DNA from: Symbiodinium kawagutii
Lineage: Eukaryota > Sar > Dinophyceae > Suessiales > Symbiodiniaceae
DNA: 64,000 nucleotides
NCBI GenBank assembly: GCA_009767595.1
Contig: VSDK01015851.1
Span: 4,481-68,480 of the forward strand
Direction of reading: 5' to 3'
Program-made: the position numbers and the translations under genes
Part shown: piece after piece, positions 53,761 through 64,000 of the stretch
Layout of the letters: each line of letters opens with the position of its first letter
Position numbering within the stretch: position 1 is the stretch's first letter
The notes under the pieces: model-generated
Database searches by the model: none
The model's input: only the letters and a program-made list of their open reading frames with translations
What the model was told of the DNA's origin: nothing

Positions 53761-54474
53761 GAAGTGGAATGCACGGATGTGCACAGGGAATACTTCTTTT
53801 TGCAATTGCATTTGAAATCCGTAAACCTCAGACACATGCATGAAATTCCAAATTCCATCTGTCCACTGAATAATTGCAAGCATTTTCCGTGCATAACAAG
53901 TATCCGCATTGATTTGGTCAACCAATCACATGAGACCCGGAAAAGAAGTGGTAGACTCTTGAGGGGAAAGGCAGAAGGCGTGATGAAGGGGTTTCTGTCA
54001 TGACGGTCTTTATGTCTATCATCACTCACCAGCTTACATGATGTATCAGTCACACCTGAGGAACAACTTTGCGGATGCCTTTGCAGCGAATTCGAACAAA
54101 TTGAAGGCCCTTGGGCCTTGGTGCTCCAAGTTTTGGTGGCCAGAGTGCTCATACTCCAAGTGCACATTCATCATGTTTCCGTTATTTTCTTGAGGTTCTA
54201 TCTTGAGTTTTTTAAGATATCATGACTGCCACATGCAACTTTAAAACAATTGCCTCGGACGTCCTGTTGACCAAAAGTCCAGCATATCACTGAGCCATCC
54301 TGTGGAGAAAAAAATGTTCTTGAACTCATTGAAACACATACGTGCAAACACCCACAGAAGCACACGCACACTCTTGCAAAAGTATGTATGCATATATAGA
54401 TGTGCATGTTGGCACTCACTCGGATGCGAAAACCGTTGTGAGTTCAACCAAATAAAATGAACGTATGGCGAAAT

Positions 54475-54590
54475 CCCTTGGACAAGCTGAGGACGGAAAA
54501 ACCGTGGTGGCCGAAGTGGCAGGAGATCTGGGTCTCGAGGTCATTGAGGCTGATGAATTTGTCACTCCGCTGAGTTTACACCCGTGGATT
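54475..54590 (+). CDS. Exon-like segment, unknown family
   Basis: Reads MAKSLGQAEDGKTVVAEVAG and DLGLEVIEADEFVTPLS with typical coding character (regular hydrophobic spacing, acidic). No family assigned. May be upstream of the 54951-55244 frame. Confidence 0.35.
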
Positions 54591-54950
54591 TGCGCTGTTT
54601 GGAGATCGATATAGCGTAGCCATGATTAGTTGGTCTCCGCAACGATGGCATACATGGTGATCATACCAGAGTCACACCGCATGAGAACAAGGAAACCATG
54701 TCCGAGCCAATAGCTGTGAAAGTAAGCAATGCTGCCAAGATGTGAACTACACACGCTGCCAACAGTGAACGCGGTCAAGGCTGCACCTGAACAGGGTCTG
54801 GGATTCATGAAACAAGATTTCTTACCCTTGCCGAGGCATCCGCATTGAAATTCAATCAACAAAATCACAATGCTGTGATGCTTGCGTGTGTGGCACCTAA
54901 GGTTGCGAACAGCAACGTGACGGTTTTTTGGCTGCAAGCTTCGAACCGCA

Positions 54951-55244
54951 ATGGTGGTGGCGTCTTACGGCAAATCAAACATCACAGTCTCAATGAATTT
55001 AAAACATGTAAATGTTTATCCTCCAATCCCCCAAGTGGAAAATGCAGATTTGTTGAAACAAAAACCTTATAAAACTGCCGTGCCGATGGAAGCTGAGCCA
55101 TCAGCGGCTAAGGTCGCCATGAGGAAGGCCATTGCCGATCTGGCAGGTGCTAAGGCCTCCGATGTCAAGGTGGACATCACGATTCCTCAGGCAGGGGCGC
55201 TGGTGACCTTGCCATGGAGCTCTGCTAAACCAGGAGCCCAATAG
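54951..55244 (+). CDS. Small C-terminal reading frame with alpha/beta module
   Basis: A 97-codon frame whose second half reads SAAKVAMRKAIADLAGAKAS and DVKVDITIPQAGALV, a helix-strand pattern often seen in repeated modules of dinoflagellate proteins (an AL-hydrophobic helix, Gly-x-x-x-Asp-Val turn, strand). It ends at TAG 55244, followed by AATAAATC and AATAAAAT. Probably the last exon of a gene, possibly the TSP1 gene. The start shown may be internal to an exon. Confidence 0.4.
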   Translation: MVVASYGKSNITVSMNLKHVNVYPPIPQVENADLLKQKPYKTAVPMEAEPSAAKVAMRKAIADLAGAKASDVKVDITIPQAGALVTLPWSSAKPGAQ

Positions 55245-55249
55245 TTTTG

Positions 55250-56890
55250 CAGATGGGAATAAATCAGGAATTTCCCAATAAAATTGTAGAGTGCGGATGT
55301 CAATTTTCTTTCTCTTGCGGAAATCCGGATGCTGATTGATGGCTGATGTTTTCTTTTCTTTTTTTTCCGGATGTCATTTTTTTTTGAACTTCTGTGCGCA
55401 CAGGATGTCATGACCCCAGCGTGTGAGATCACATAATGCACACGCTTCAGGCAATGCTCCTATCGACATGGCAGAAGAAAAGCAGAGGGAATGCGACCCT
55501 TCTGCATGTGTCCATGTTTGGCCATTTTGGGTATGTTTGGCCGAGTTTTGCCACACTTGCCGGTCATAATTTGGGCGTCGTGTTCATTTGGCCCACCCTC
55601 CTGCTTTGGAGATGTCAAAAGCTTGTCTACCAGTTGGAGTTGAGGTTCCCAGTTTGTCTTGCAAAATCATGCTGGGTGATCAAACCCACTGGGTGAGCCA
55701 CCGTGACTCAAAACTATCTTGAAACCGGATCGCTTTGCACGCATCTGAGGTAAATGTGGCATACATGGTTGAGGTGCGGGGCTGTGCGCTGTGCTGCGAA
55801 GTCTTCGATTTCAGCAGCTTGGATCATGCTGACCATGCTGGCTGGGTCAGCTGAGGTGTACAAGCAAGATGACTCAGCAGGAAATGCTTCCCAGCTCTCC
55901 GCCCGAATCTCCAGTTCTGCATCTTAGCTGCATCTCAAAACGCACAAAAGCAGAGGACCAGGGGCAGAGTCTGAATGCCCTGTGCTTCAGCAGTGAGTTG
56001 CACCACTAAATTCCAGTAAGGGCCTTAAGGCACCAGTACCGTTGTTGGGCCAGCTTTTTCGGCGCCAAAGCCCATGAGTGCGTGGCATGTGGGGCAACAA
56101 CCCAGAATCAGCTTTTCTATCAGAACGCATTTTTGTTCGTTGGGTTCTTGGCTCATCACATCTCACCCGTTGTGTGCTATCCTCAAAATGTATTGCTCGC
56201 ACTGATGGTTTCTACTAAGGATATCGATACTGTGACCACGGAGGTGAGAAGCCAGGCCTGGCCGATCGATGCCTCAGCCTTCAAAGGGCAACAAGCAACA
56301 CTTTCACAGTGAGCCAACACTCCCAACAAGTGTTCAACAAAACAAGCAACACTCCCAAGCCTTTCCAAAAACCACCCAATTTTGCAGAAGACCATTTGAT
56401 ACCATTTGCTACTCTGCGATTTCATGGTCAATGTGATCCGGAGTGAAGCTGCGCCGAAATCATGCCCTGACGATGCCAGGTTTTTGGACAAGGTCTGACC
56501 TTCACTCTTCGGGACTCTTGGCTAAGGGAATGGTAGGTCAAGGTTTTCGTCTAGGGGGTGTCAGAGGGCGGTAGTGGTGGTAGGTTCCCCGCTTTGGCAA
56601 AGGAGTCGCCACAAGTGACCATAGATCGTTTACCGCTTGCGTTCTTGCACTTGCCAATTTTTGCCACTTCTTGCCACCTAAGGCTGTGAGCTTGAGTGTC
56701 ACTGTGCTCCCTGTGACCACTGACGGCAACATTGACGTGCTAGGTGCGGGAAAGCTGCAATGTGGGGACGCTCGTTTTTGTCTGTGTTTCCTTGAAAAGG
56801 GAACTGCCCACGTATGAGGAGTAGGCATGTCGACAAATGTCTCGCAACCTACAGTATGAAGTACTTTAATCCGCCCGAACTGCTTCAACT
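55250..56890. other. No gene recognised
   Basis: Unique sequence with short overlapping frames on both strands. Nothing supportable. Confidence 0.4.
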
Positions 56891-56893
56891 TGC

Positions 56894-57598
56894 GTGCAGT
56901 TTGTTTGTTCATCTAACTGTGCCAAGTGCATTTGTACGTCCGCGGCAAGTAGCAACAAAATAGATGCAGAAGACCGGGATATCCCACCTCCGCCTTTGCC
57001 AGGTGCCAGTGTTGAAGCTTTGGCCAATGCGACCCTTGAGGCTTGCCTGTTGATTCCGGAGGGTCATCACATGTCATCAGCCTCCCCCACTTTTCCAAAC
57101 CATGTTGGCGTTGCACAGGATCCTCCTTTTGCACTGGTCTCGTTCGGGGGGTGGCCGAACGTTTGGATTGGGGCGGATGTGTTTTGTTTCCTCTACTTTC
57201 CAGCTACAGACTTACCGATTCACCAGTCCGGACAATGCGCACGGCCAGGGGTACTTTTCGTGACTCAGATGGATGAAAGCCCAGCAAGATTCACACCCAC
57301 TTCCGCACATCATCTCATATCTCATGATATACACTTTGATAGACAGTTCATACGTAAATCTCGCTGTCAGCATGACTGCAAGCTTGCCATGTCATTTGGG
57401 CAGGATGCCGTTCCCACTGCAGTGTTGGATGGCAAGACCAAGGCGACGGAGCAGTGGGAACACGAACAGCACCAGGAAACGCTTGAAGGATTCAGCTTAA
57501 GCCCATGGCTACATATTGCAACGGGCTCATGGGAAATCAACGGGCGTGGCTTAGATCCAATTGTGCCATGCAGTCATCATCTAGTTGGGGACACCTGA
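56894..57598 (+). CDS. Open frame of 234 codons, unknown
   Basis: The longest frame in this part of the window (starting MQFVCSSNCAKCICTSAA). It has a Pro-rich start, no repeats and no recognised motif. A frame of this length could occur by chance in this much sequence, so it is listed as a candidate only. Confidence 0.2.
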   Translation: MQFVCSSNCAKCICTSAASSNKIDAEDRDIPPPPLPGASVEALANATLEACLLIPEGHHMSSASPTFPNHVGVAQDPPFALVSFGGWPNVWIGADVFCFLYFPATDLPIHQSGQCARPGVLFVTQMDESPARFTPTSAHHLISHDIHFDRQFIRKSRCQHDCKLAMSFGQDAVPTAVLDGKTKATEQWEHEQHQETLEGFSLSPWLHIATGSWEINGRGLDPIVPCSHHLVGDT

Positions 57599-57599
57599 C

Positions 57600-60500
57600 T
57601 GGATCAGAAAAGGGAACATGAGTTTTTTTTGTTCTTATCCTCATTTGCAGGGCGCATCCAACATTACTGGTAGGGATAACACATTGGTCAACTTCATGAA
57701 CCTCTGACAATCCCAGACAGGTGCAAGCATTTCGTTTTGCAAGTCTCACTTTGAGTGGGATGACTTGCCAGGTCGGCCATTTTTGTCAGGACAAAAGTTC
57801 TTTGTTTTTAATTTGTAATTCCTATACCTTGCAGTAACCTCCTTCAATCCAACATTAAGATATCCAGCGTTAACTCAAGTTTGAATAGGATTCGGCTAGA
57901 TCAGAGTAGGAGAGCCGATTGCAACTGCGTTCATGCTAGATCCACCATGAAATGGCGCTTGGTCACGCCTCTATCCTGCCAGTGCAGGCATCGACTGCAA
58001 GTGCCATGCTAGAAACCGCTCAGAAGCAGGCACTGGAGGGCTGGAGGGTGAAAACGGCCTCGGGTTGGGGCAGCCAGTAAGCGAGGCTGCCTCCTGCTTC
58101 CAAAGTCCTGAATCTGTGACGCTGTGATCAGATTGCGCCCATTAAGCGAGATTGTTCTACCCTTTGGATTATGAGCCTGACTTGGGTTGGCGCAAAAGCT
58201 ATGCCCTTGGCAGGCCAAACTCCATGGTCCAGTCTCACAGGCGCCTTGGGGGGGCTGTCAACAGACGGTCAGCTCACGAGTTACCAGGCATGATAGACCA
58301 GCCAGCCATAGACAAGCTTTGAGTGGATGGGTAGTTGACTGGGTGGGTGGGTGCTCGGTCATTGTATGGGATCATGTCTGCCACCTGGAGCCAGAGATAG
58401 ATGATTGTTTCCTGAACTAAGCATGATTTCAGTGGGAAGACCACCGGTCAAAGGGAAACAAAGAATACCAGAAAACCGGTGCCTTAGTTTCACCCCCCTC
58501 TCTCGAGGGTGACCAAGGCAATTCCGATTTCAATGGTGTGATAGACACGGGGTTATTACTACAGCGGACATTGGTCGCAGGAGCAGAGGAGGAAGTTGGA
58601 GGTTCTCCCAGCCAGCGTGGAGGAACAAGGCCAGCCGCATCCACGGACGGACGAGCGAGTGTGGGATTGCTCGTTCATATGCATACATACATCTACACAT
58701 GCACCCACCCGCATGATAATCAACATCAACCTCACCTGAAAATTTTCTATATGGGAGATGGCGCAATCACTTGACAACCATAGAAGCAGATGAAGTATGT
58801 CACTTTGCTGTGCTCGTTTTGAGGCGTGGAACGTGTCAAGTCTGCGGCAGCACAGCACTGTTTCTCTATCGCCTTTGTTTGTGTCAATTGGCTGCACTTG
58901 AAGAGAGCTTGAATGAAATCACCGTCCAAATAGATTGTCATAAACCAATGGGCACAAATGAGTCACTAAATGTTGAAGCGTTTGTGTTATTAAATGTTGA
59001 AAGCTGTGAGCGAATTTCCAAACAAGAATGTAGTTGGGTTCGGTTTCATTTCAAGTGTTTCGGTCTGTTGCTGGAACCTGCTTTGGGACACTTGCTCTGC
59101 GTTTGGGTAGGGTTCTGTACCAGTGTGCGTTCAACTGGTTCCTGACCCCCTTATCCCACTAGCTGCCACTTCCAGGCAAACAACCATGCGATTGACTACG
59201 GCTGACCATTATGTTTAAACAAAACGGGGTGTCGAAATCGATCATTTTAGGTCAAACCAAAATCTGTACAAAGGATGCGCGCTCATTAAATAGCATCCAA
59301 CGTGCGGGCACTCACTCCAATGAGTCCATAGGCGGGCAGCCGTAAAAAAGAACCACTAAGTGGAGGTCGGCATCCGTTCCCCTCGGAATTCTGCTGGCTT
59401 TCAAGCATAGCTTGGCACGTCCGGCCTGGAAAGATTTCTTTCAGACGCTTCTCGTAGGGTTCCAGCTGTAGGTGTTCTGGTGTCACCAGCGTCCAACAAG
59501 GCTTGCGCAGCGTTTCCACAAGGCTTCAAAGAAGGGTTCTGGCAAACCTCCAGCTTCGAGCCACTCCTGTCACTTTCGGCAGCAACCAACTTCCAGTATC
59601 GACCAGGTTCCGTTCAAGGTGCGTTTCAAGTGTGTGCCAGGTTTGGTGGCTTGTCCGGCTTACCATGGTTGCCTGTCCACCTAGCTTTGTGGAGCACGGT
59701 GCCTTTGTTCGTGCTTCATGTTGCCTGGCCCTTTGGCGGTGCGGGTGCTGCTTTTGATTTGGTCTTTCCTGTGGGTTTTGGGGTTGGTTGAGGTTTCGGG
59801 CTTTTGTTTTGCTGCCTTAGTGTGTCTGCTGGCGCCGCCCTTTGCCTGTGCGCTGTCTAGTTGGCGGCAGCTCGCATCGCAAAGTTCACACATGTTTGCA
59901 ACATGTAACATGGTTCCTGCAGTGTTCAACGAGCCGGCAATTGATGTTCAAAGCAGAAGGTTATCAAGGTCCAAAGTTTAGCTTCTGGTGCGGCCTTGGA
60001 AAGGTTTGATCAAGGTTCCAATATAAATATATACAATTAGTTCGAAAACGGCCCCCAGCAAGCTTGGGGAAGCCCCAGGTGAGTGCAATACTCAACAGGT
60101 CCGGCATGATTTTTGCATGTTCCCTCAGAAGGGTTTGATAATTTTCTCCTACAAGCAAGCTTGTAGAATGTCAGTTCAGGCTTCTGTTGGAGTAAATCCA
60201 GTCCCTCTTTTTGATTTGCCCGTGAAGCCGAGGTCTGCAGCCTGTGGAGCTTTTCCTGAACGCAATTAGACATTGGCCAAAGATAAGCCTAGCCAGACAG
60301 ATTGCAACAGAGGTTGGAGCTGAGAAAAACAAAACCCAAGGGGCCCAAAAGAGTGAAATGGGGATCAAAAAAGGGACTCCAAATGGCAATTCTCACTATA
60401 CAGGCGCGATGCGCGCATTTGCTTTTATGAGTGTCACAGCACATGCGGTGGGTCATGGGTGTACCTTACTAGGGTAGGTTGAGAGCATGTGTTGCTTCAG

Positions 60501-60760
60501 CAGGCTGCCACGATGAGCAAAGCATGGCACGAGTTGAATCCGGTGGATGCTTGACTTTTGTCTCAACAAGGTGCACCACCGACTACATTGACATTTCTGT
60601 TCCCACCGATGTCTGGATCACAGCACAGTCATGAGATGCCGCGGCACTGGTTGTTTGTTGATAGGATTCCTGTGTTGACATCCAAGTTTCAGCTAAGTAA
60701 GTAGTGGAATCCTTAAGCGCAATGCATATTCATTCCCGTGGTAGCCGCTCTGCACCGGCA
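57600..60760. other. No gene recognised
   Basis: Unique sequence with scattered frames under 125 codons on both strands (for example 58771-59145 and 59480-59791 plus). No domain, RNA gene or repeat array was identified. Confidence 0.4.
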
Positions 60761-60771
60761 CGGTGTCAGTG

Positions 60772-60999
60772 AGGTCAGTGCAAGTCGAATGCCTTGCATC
60801 ATCTTGGGCACTGGTGGGCAGAGGGGCTTGCAAGGATCAGAGGGCAGGGTTCGGAGCCGAGGCGATGCATGAGATGCCACAGCTTGCATGGCTCTTGTTG
60901 GCTTCAGGATTTTTCTGGCCGTCAATGTGACGCCAAGGCAGCCATTCTGAGCGCATTGAAGATGGGATATCGAGGCATCGATACCTCTGAGATGAACAG
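60772..60999 (+). CDS. Aldo/keto-reductase-like exons
   Basis: The exon 60908-60999 (acceptor TTGTTGGCTTCAG) reads DFSGRQCDAKAAILSALKMG and YRGIDTSEMNR, closely matching the aldo/keto reductase signature in which an AL-x-x-GYR-x-IDTA motif carries the catalytic Asp. It ends in AG before GACCGA, another possible GA donor. About 100 bases upstream, 60780-60820 reads SASRMPCIILGTGG, like the family's N-terminal MPxxGLGT strand. Further exons were not found in the window, so the gene is incomplete or broken. Confidence 0.5.
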
Positions 61000-61600
61000 G
61001 ACCGATCACACAGAGAGCCCCAAGATGCGGCAGGACACTGACAGACTGACAGCTCCTGGGAGGAACTTGTTTGACATCTGCTGGGCCTGTCGCTCACTGA
61101 GAGACCCCCGCCCGATGTGCAATTTGTTTGTGGCTTCCGTGCAACCTTTCCCCAAGGGAAAAGGTCGGGCTTGAAAAGGGAGGAGCTCTTCTTCATTGTC
61201 AAAATTCCACCGTGGAGCCATGGCACGAACCCCAGCCCGAGAAAATGCTAGGCACATACAAAAATGTGGCTGCCAGAGATTGTTGGCAAAGCGGAGGTCT
61301 GCAACAGGCTAAAATTAATTCCTGCACTTGGAATAGCCAAAGTGCAGAAAATCAAAGGCTTCAGAACGATAGGAGGCAGAACATGGCAGAACCAGTATGG
61401 GGTCAACGCTTAGCAGAGACCTATACTGAACAGCTTGCACTTGAATCTTGCCTAAGCCTGGGAATTGGATAGGATCCCCTTCAACCTCAGGCTATGAAGC
61501 AACAAGGTCTTCCCTCTCAAGGCAATGGTCGTTCAAGCCCGAAGTCGCATGTGTTTCTTTTTTGCCTTCTCACTGCATGATGTGCTTGCGGCCTGGATCA
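61000..61600. other. No further exon recognised
   Basis: Downstream of the aldo/keto-reductase-like exon I looked for the family's later motifs (substrate-pocket Trp, cofactor-binding RS/GVSN) and saw none. Confidence 0.4.
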
Positions 61601-61704
61601 TTTTAGTTGCTGTATCCTCTTTGTCTCATCGTGTATGTGCCTCCTGTTCCTGCTGCTCACAATAATCAGCCTCAGAATCAAATCATGCTGTTGATGGTTA
61701 AGAC

Positions 61705-61860
61705 GGCGAAGAGGAGGAGGAGGACGAAGAGGAAGAAGGACGAGGAGGAGGAGGAGGAGGAGGAGGGCAGAGGGCAAGGAAGACCACGAGGACGAGCAGG
61801 AGGAGGAGGACGAGGAGGACGAGGAGATTAGGAGGACGAGGACAATGGCGCTGATGACAA
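61705..61860 (+). repeat. Purine-rich GAG/GGA tract
   Basis: About 130 bases of almost pure A/G on the plus strand (GAGGAGGAGGACGAAGAGG and similar). Such polypurine tracts can form triplex DNA. Open frames with poly-Glu are artefacts. Confidence 0.9.
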
Positions 61861-62439
61861 CCATGGCGATGACAACTAAAATCAAGAGCCTGATGAGTCT
61901 CAACTCGGGAAACAATGGAGTGCCAGTTTGGGAATGTTTTGGATAGATTTCCCATTCATACGCAGACTGCCATGATCTTGGGCCTCGTGGTGTGCTGTTT
62001 ATTCTGACTCCGCACTAGCTTGTCGGAGTTGCAGGCAACTGCAGCAGCTTCAAACTACGTATGCCCTGGCCTTGTGTTAAATATCAGTTCAACTGCTGCA
62101 AATGGTATCTCACCTTTGAATGATCGCAAGGCAGACTTGCTATTGGTGCAATGGTCACAGCCTTACAGATGATACGACTATCAGTGTCACTGTCTTTAAT
62201 GGCGTTGTTTTGACCAAGGCCACACGTTTGGCGAAAAGAGCAAGAGGAGTGGGGACCAGAACAGTGGCGAAGGTGCAGCTCGAACTAACTTTCAAATGCC
62301 CACCATTTTCAGGAATGGTTTGCTGCAGCAGCAGGTTGCTAGGGAGCATTAGTAGGAGGAGGTTAGCAGCGGTAGTTGCTGTAGCGGCGCCGACAGAGAA
62401 GTAGCTATTTCACAGTCGTGACCATTGATGTGGTTTTGG

Positions 62440-62545
62440 TTGTGGCTGTGGTTGTGGTTGTAGTCGTTGTCGCTATGGCTGCTGCTGCTGCTGCTGCTGC
62501 TGCTCTTCTTCTTCTTCTTCTTCTTCTTCTTCACCTTGGTTTTTG
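62440..62545 (+). repeat. CTG then TTC trinucleotide tracts
   Basis: GTTGTGGTTGTAGTCG leads into CTG triplets (62477-62503) and TTC triplets (62504-62533). The poly-Ala/Leu and poly-Ser/Lys frames here are artefacts. Confidence 0.9.
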
Positions 62546-62975
62546 TTCTTGTTCTTGTTCTTCGTTTTGTTGTTCTTGTTCTCTCTCATTTTTCCTCGAC
62601 AATTGCTGCTGCTGCTGCGTCATTGTTGAGAATGCAAGTCTCAAACAAAGATGCAACATGACATCAAATAAAGCTGCAAAGTCTCAACTGGTTTTTGACA
62701 GGGTGCACAAGTGCTTGGTCTCAGAGTCAAACATTGACACGCCGATACTTTCTCAGCAAAAACTCTTGCCAGAACTCTGAACCGGTTGCTTGCATGGCCA
62801 TGGGTGCATGCCTCGCGGATTGACAGCGCATCTGTTGCATAATGCGGCAACGAACGGGCACTTTGTAGCTTGCAGCCAAGTCTGGGCTGAACCATGTCTC
62901 AGGTGCCTGGTTTTCACATCTCTCACTGTTTGGCATGTCTAGGAGGGCTGATTTGTGTTCTCATCTCCCCTTCAG

Positions 62976-63056
62976 GTGCAAGCGTGTCAGCGAAGGGTGG
63001 CGGAGTTGCAAGGCAGTTTGGCGGTACTGGCAGACCGCTGTGGAAGTTTGGAGCAG
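62976..63056 (+). CDS. Small coiled-coil exon
   Basis: Between a strong acceptor (CATCTCCCCTTCAG) and a GTACAT donor lie 81 bases, 27 codons in phase 0: VQACQRRVAELQGSLAVLAD, RCGSLEQ. The heptad spacing of Val/Leu fits a coiled coil. Likely part of the gene that includes 63414-63983. Confidence 0.5.
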
Positions 63057-63119
63057 GTACATGAAGGACGGTGGGGTCCTGGCGAGGAAGATTTAAGTTT
63101 CGGGCATAATGTTCAGAAG

Positions 63120-63225
63120 TAGTGCTGGTGGTGGTGGTGGTAGTGGTGGTAGTGGTGGTGGTGATGACAGTAGCTGTCGTAGCAGGTACTAGCCGCAGCA
63201 GCAGCAGCAGCAGTAGTAGTAGGAG
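63120..63225 (+). repeat. GTG/GGT and GCA/GTA trinucleotide tracts
   Basis: Two adjacent microsatellites. They are followed by a 36-base direct repeat around GTATTCCTTTTCCAAACNA (63228 and 63265). Confidence 0.85.
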
Positions 63226-63413
63226 GAGTATTCCTTTTCCAAACCAGCAGGAAGTGGGACCAGGAGTATTCCTTTTCCAAACTACAGAGTGCAGTACCTT
63301 CCCCTAACAAGATTGAAGAACAAACACCCCCGGAAAGTGTGCTTTACTTTGGTTGAGTTGATCTTCGACCTGTTGATGTGAGATAACACTTCTGGATATC
63401 GCTGTGGGCAGGG

Positions 63414-63983
63414 ATGGTTCTCCACCCCTGGGCACTGCTGGGTGCCTTGCTGGGTGCCCCTGTGGCACGAGGAGCCATGACACGACTTCGTACCTTCAGC
63501 TCGGCCAAGGCTAGCGCCAAAACAGTTGGAAAGATGACACCGGAGCAGCTGAGGAAGCAGAGTACAGCCAAGCTTCGAGGTTTGCAGCACCGCCATGGTG
63601 AGTTGATGAAGTCCTTGCAGGAAATCCTGGGAGATTCCAACGATTCCTGGGAGGCTTTGAAAAAAGATCACGACGTGTCCACTGGATCCGTGGGACCGGC
63701 TGTGGAGTTACAGCTTCCGGGGCCAAGCCCATCTCCGGTGCTGTCTGAAAGCTGCAAGGATTCCAGGGTCAAGGTGATGTCGATGGACGGACCTGCGGCC
63801 AAATTGAATTCACGGCTGCGTTGCCTTGACAAATTTCAAGTATTCTTGTTGAAACTCTGGAGGGAGTTGCTTCTGCGTATGTCTTTGTCCCATGTGCCCA
63901 TGCACAAATCAATCCATATATCATATATCACATATATCCATCCATCCATCAATCAATTCCTGCAACCATTTTTTTCTGGTTGA
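63414..63983 (+). CDS. Unknown protein, coding-looking frame
   Basis: From ATG 63414: MVLHPWALLGALLGAPVARG, a short hydrophobic start that could be a signal or transit peptide. Then a basic Ser/Ala-rich part (TFSSAKASAKTVGKMTPEQL), a helical stretch (RHGELMKSLQEILGDSNDSW) and a Pro/Ser linker. After about residue 155 the frame turns into low-complexity sequence (ISYITYIHPSINQF), so the real exon probably ends near 63870. No family recognised. It lies just downstream of the coiled-coil exon. Confidence 0.45.
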   Translation: MVLHPWALLGALLGAPVARGAMTRLRTFSSAKASAKTVGKMTPEQLRKQSTAKLRGLQHRHGELMKSLQEILGDSNDSWEALKKDHDVSTGSVGPAVELQLPGPSPSPVLSESCKDSRVKVMSMDGPAAKLNSRLRCLDKFQVFLLKLWRELLLRMSLSHVPMHKSIHISYITYIHPSINQFLQPFFSG

Positions 63984-64000
63984 AGCAACTTGGGAGTTAT

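Noticed and set aside
54600..54640. Third spliced-leader relict (GCGTAGCCAT...)
   Set aside because: Only the first nine or ten bases resemble the leader; the rest does not match.
61607..61831. Poly-Glu/Arg frame
   Set aside because: Follows from the GAG/GGA purine tract.

Overview
This window looks like nuclear DNA of a dinoflagellate, probably a Symbiodiniaceae-like alga, though the species cannot be told. The evidence is a near-perfect relict of the dinoflagellate spliced leader at 2753-2770, introns whose 5' ends read GC or GA as well as GT (deduced from protein module spacing at 45-52 kb), sparse genes in a sea of retroelements and simple repeats, and retroelement families typical of these genomes. 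There are two assembly gaps (12971-12992 and 29469-29916).

Layout. 0-1.9 kb: an uninterrupted 644-codon minus-strand reading frame of unknown family that runs off the left edge. 2.1-2.8 kb: a 121-bp tandem array, with the spliced-leader relict at its end. 3.2 kb: an ankyrin-repeat exon. 3.5-11.9 kb: almost only minisatellites, trinucleotide blocks and a dispersed repeat present in both orientations. 11.9-20.2 kb: fragments and one nearly complete copy of APE-type LINEs (ORF1-like proteins, endonuclease, reverse transcriptase). 20.2-22.1 kb: three minisatellites sharing a TGTAC core.

22.5-29.5 kb: a tyrosine-recombinase (DIRS-like) retroelement with the unusual order recombinase, Gag, methyltransferase-like domain, reverse transcriptase, RNase H. 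29.9-31.67 kb: two head-to-tail LINE fragments. 31.67-37.25 kb: a second tyrosine-recombinase element, 5'-truncated inside its methyltransferase-like domain and fused in frame to the LINE. It ends in two near-identical 200-bp direct repeats around a 146-bp spacer, the layout expected of split direct repeats.

44.9-52.6 kb: one plus-strand multi-exon host gene for a large extracellular protein with about 17 thrombospondin type-1 modules. Its exons can be joined through GT-AG, GC-AG and GA-AG introns with correct phase. 53-55.3 kb holds further exon-like segments of unknown family. 60.8-61.0 kb carries an aldo/keto-reductase-like exon. 62.9-63.98 kb carries a small coiled-coil exon and an unrecognised reading frame. 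The rest (37.3-44.9 and 55.3-60.7 kb) shows little that can be named.

The most interesting theme is the pair of tyrosine-recombinase retroelements. Each carries a C5-DNA-methyltransferase-like module ahead of the reverse transcriptase, and each recombinase ends in a similar Cys/His tail. They differ in gene order and in how the recombination sites are arranged.
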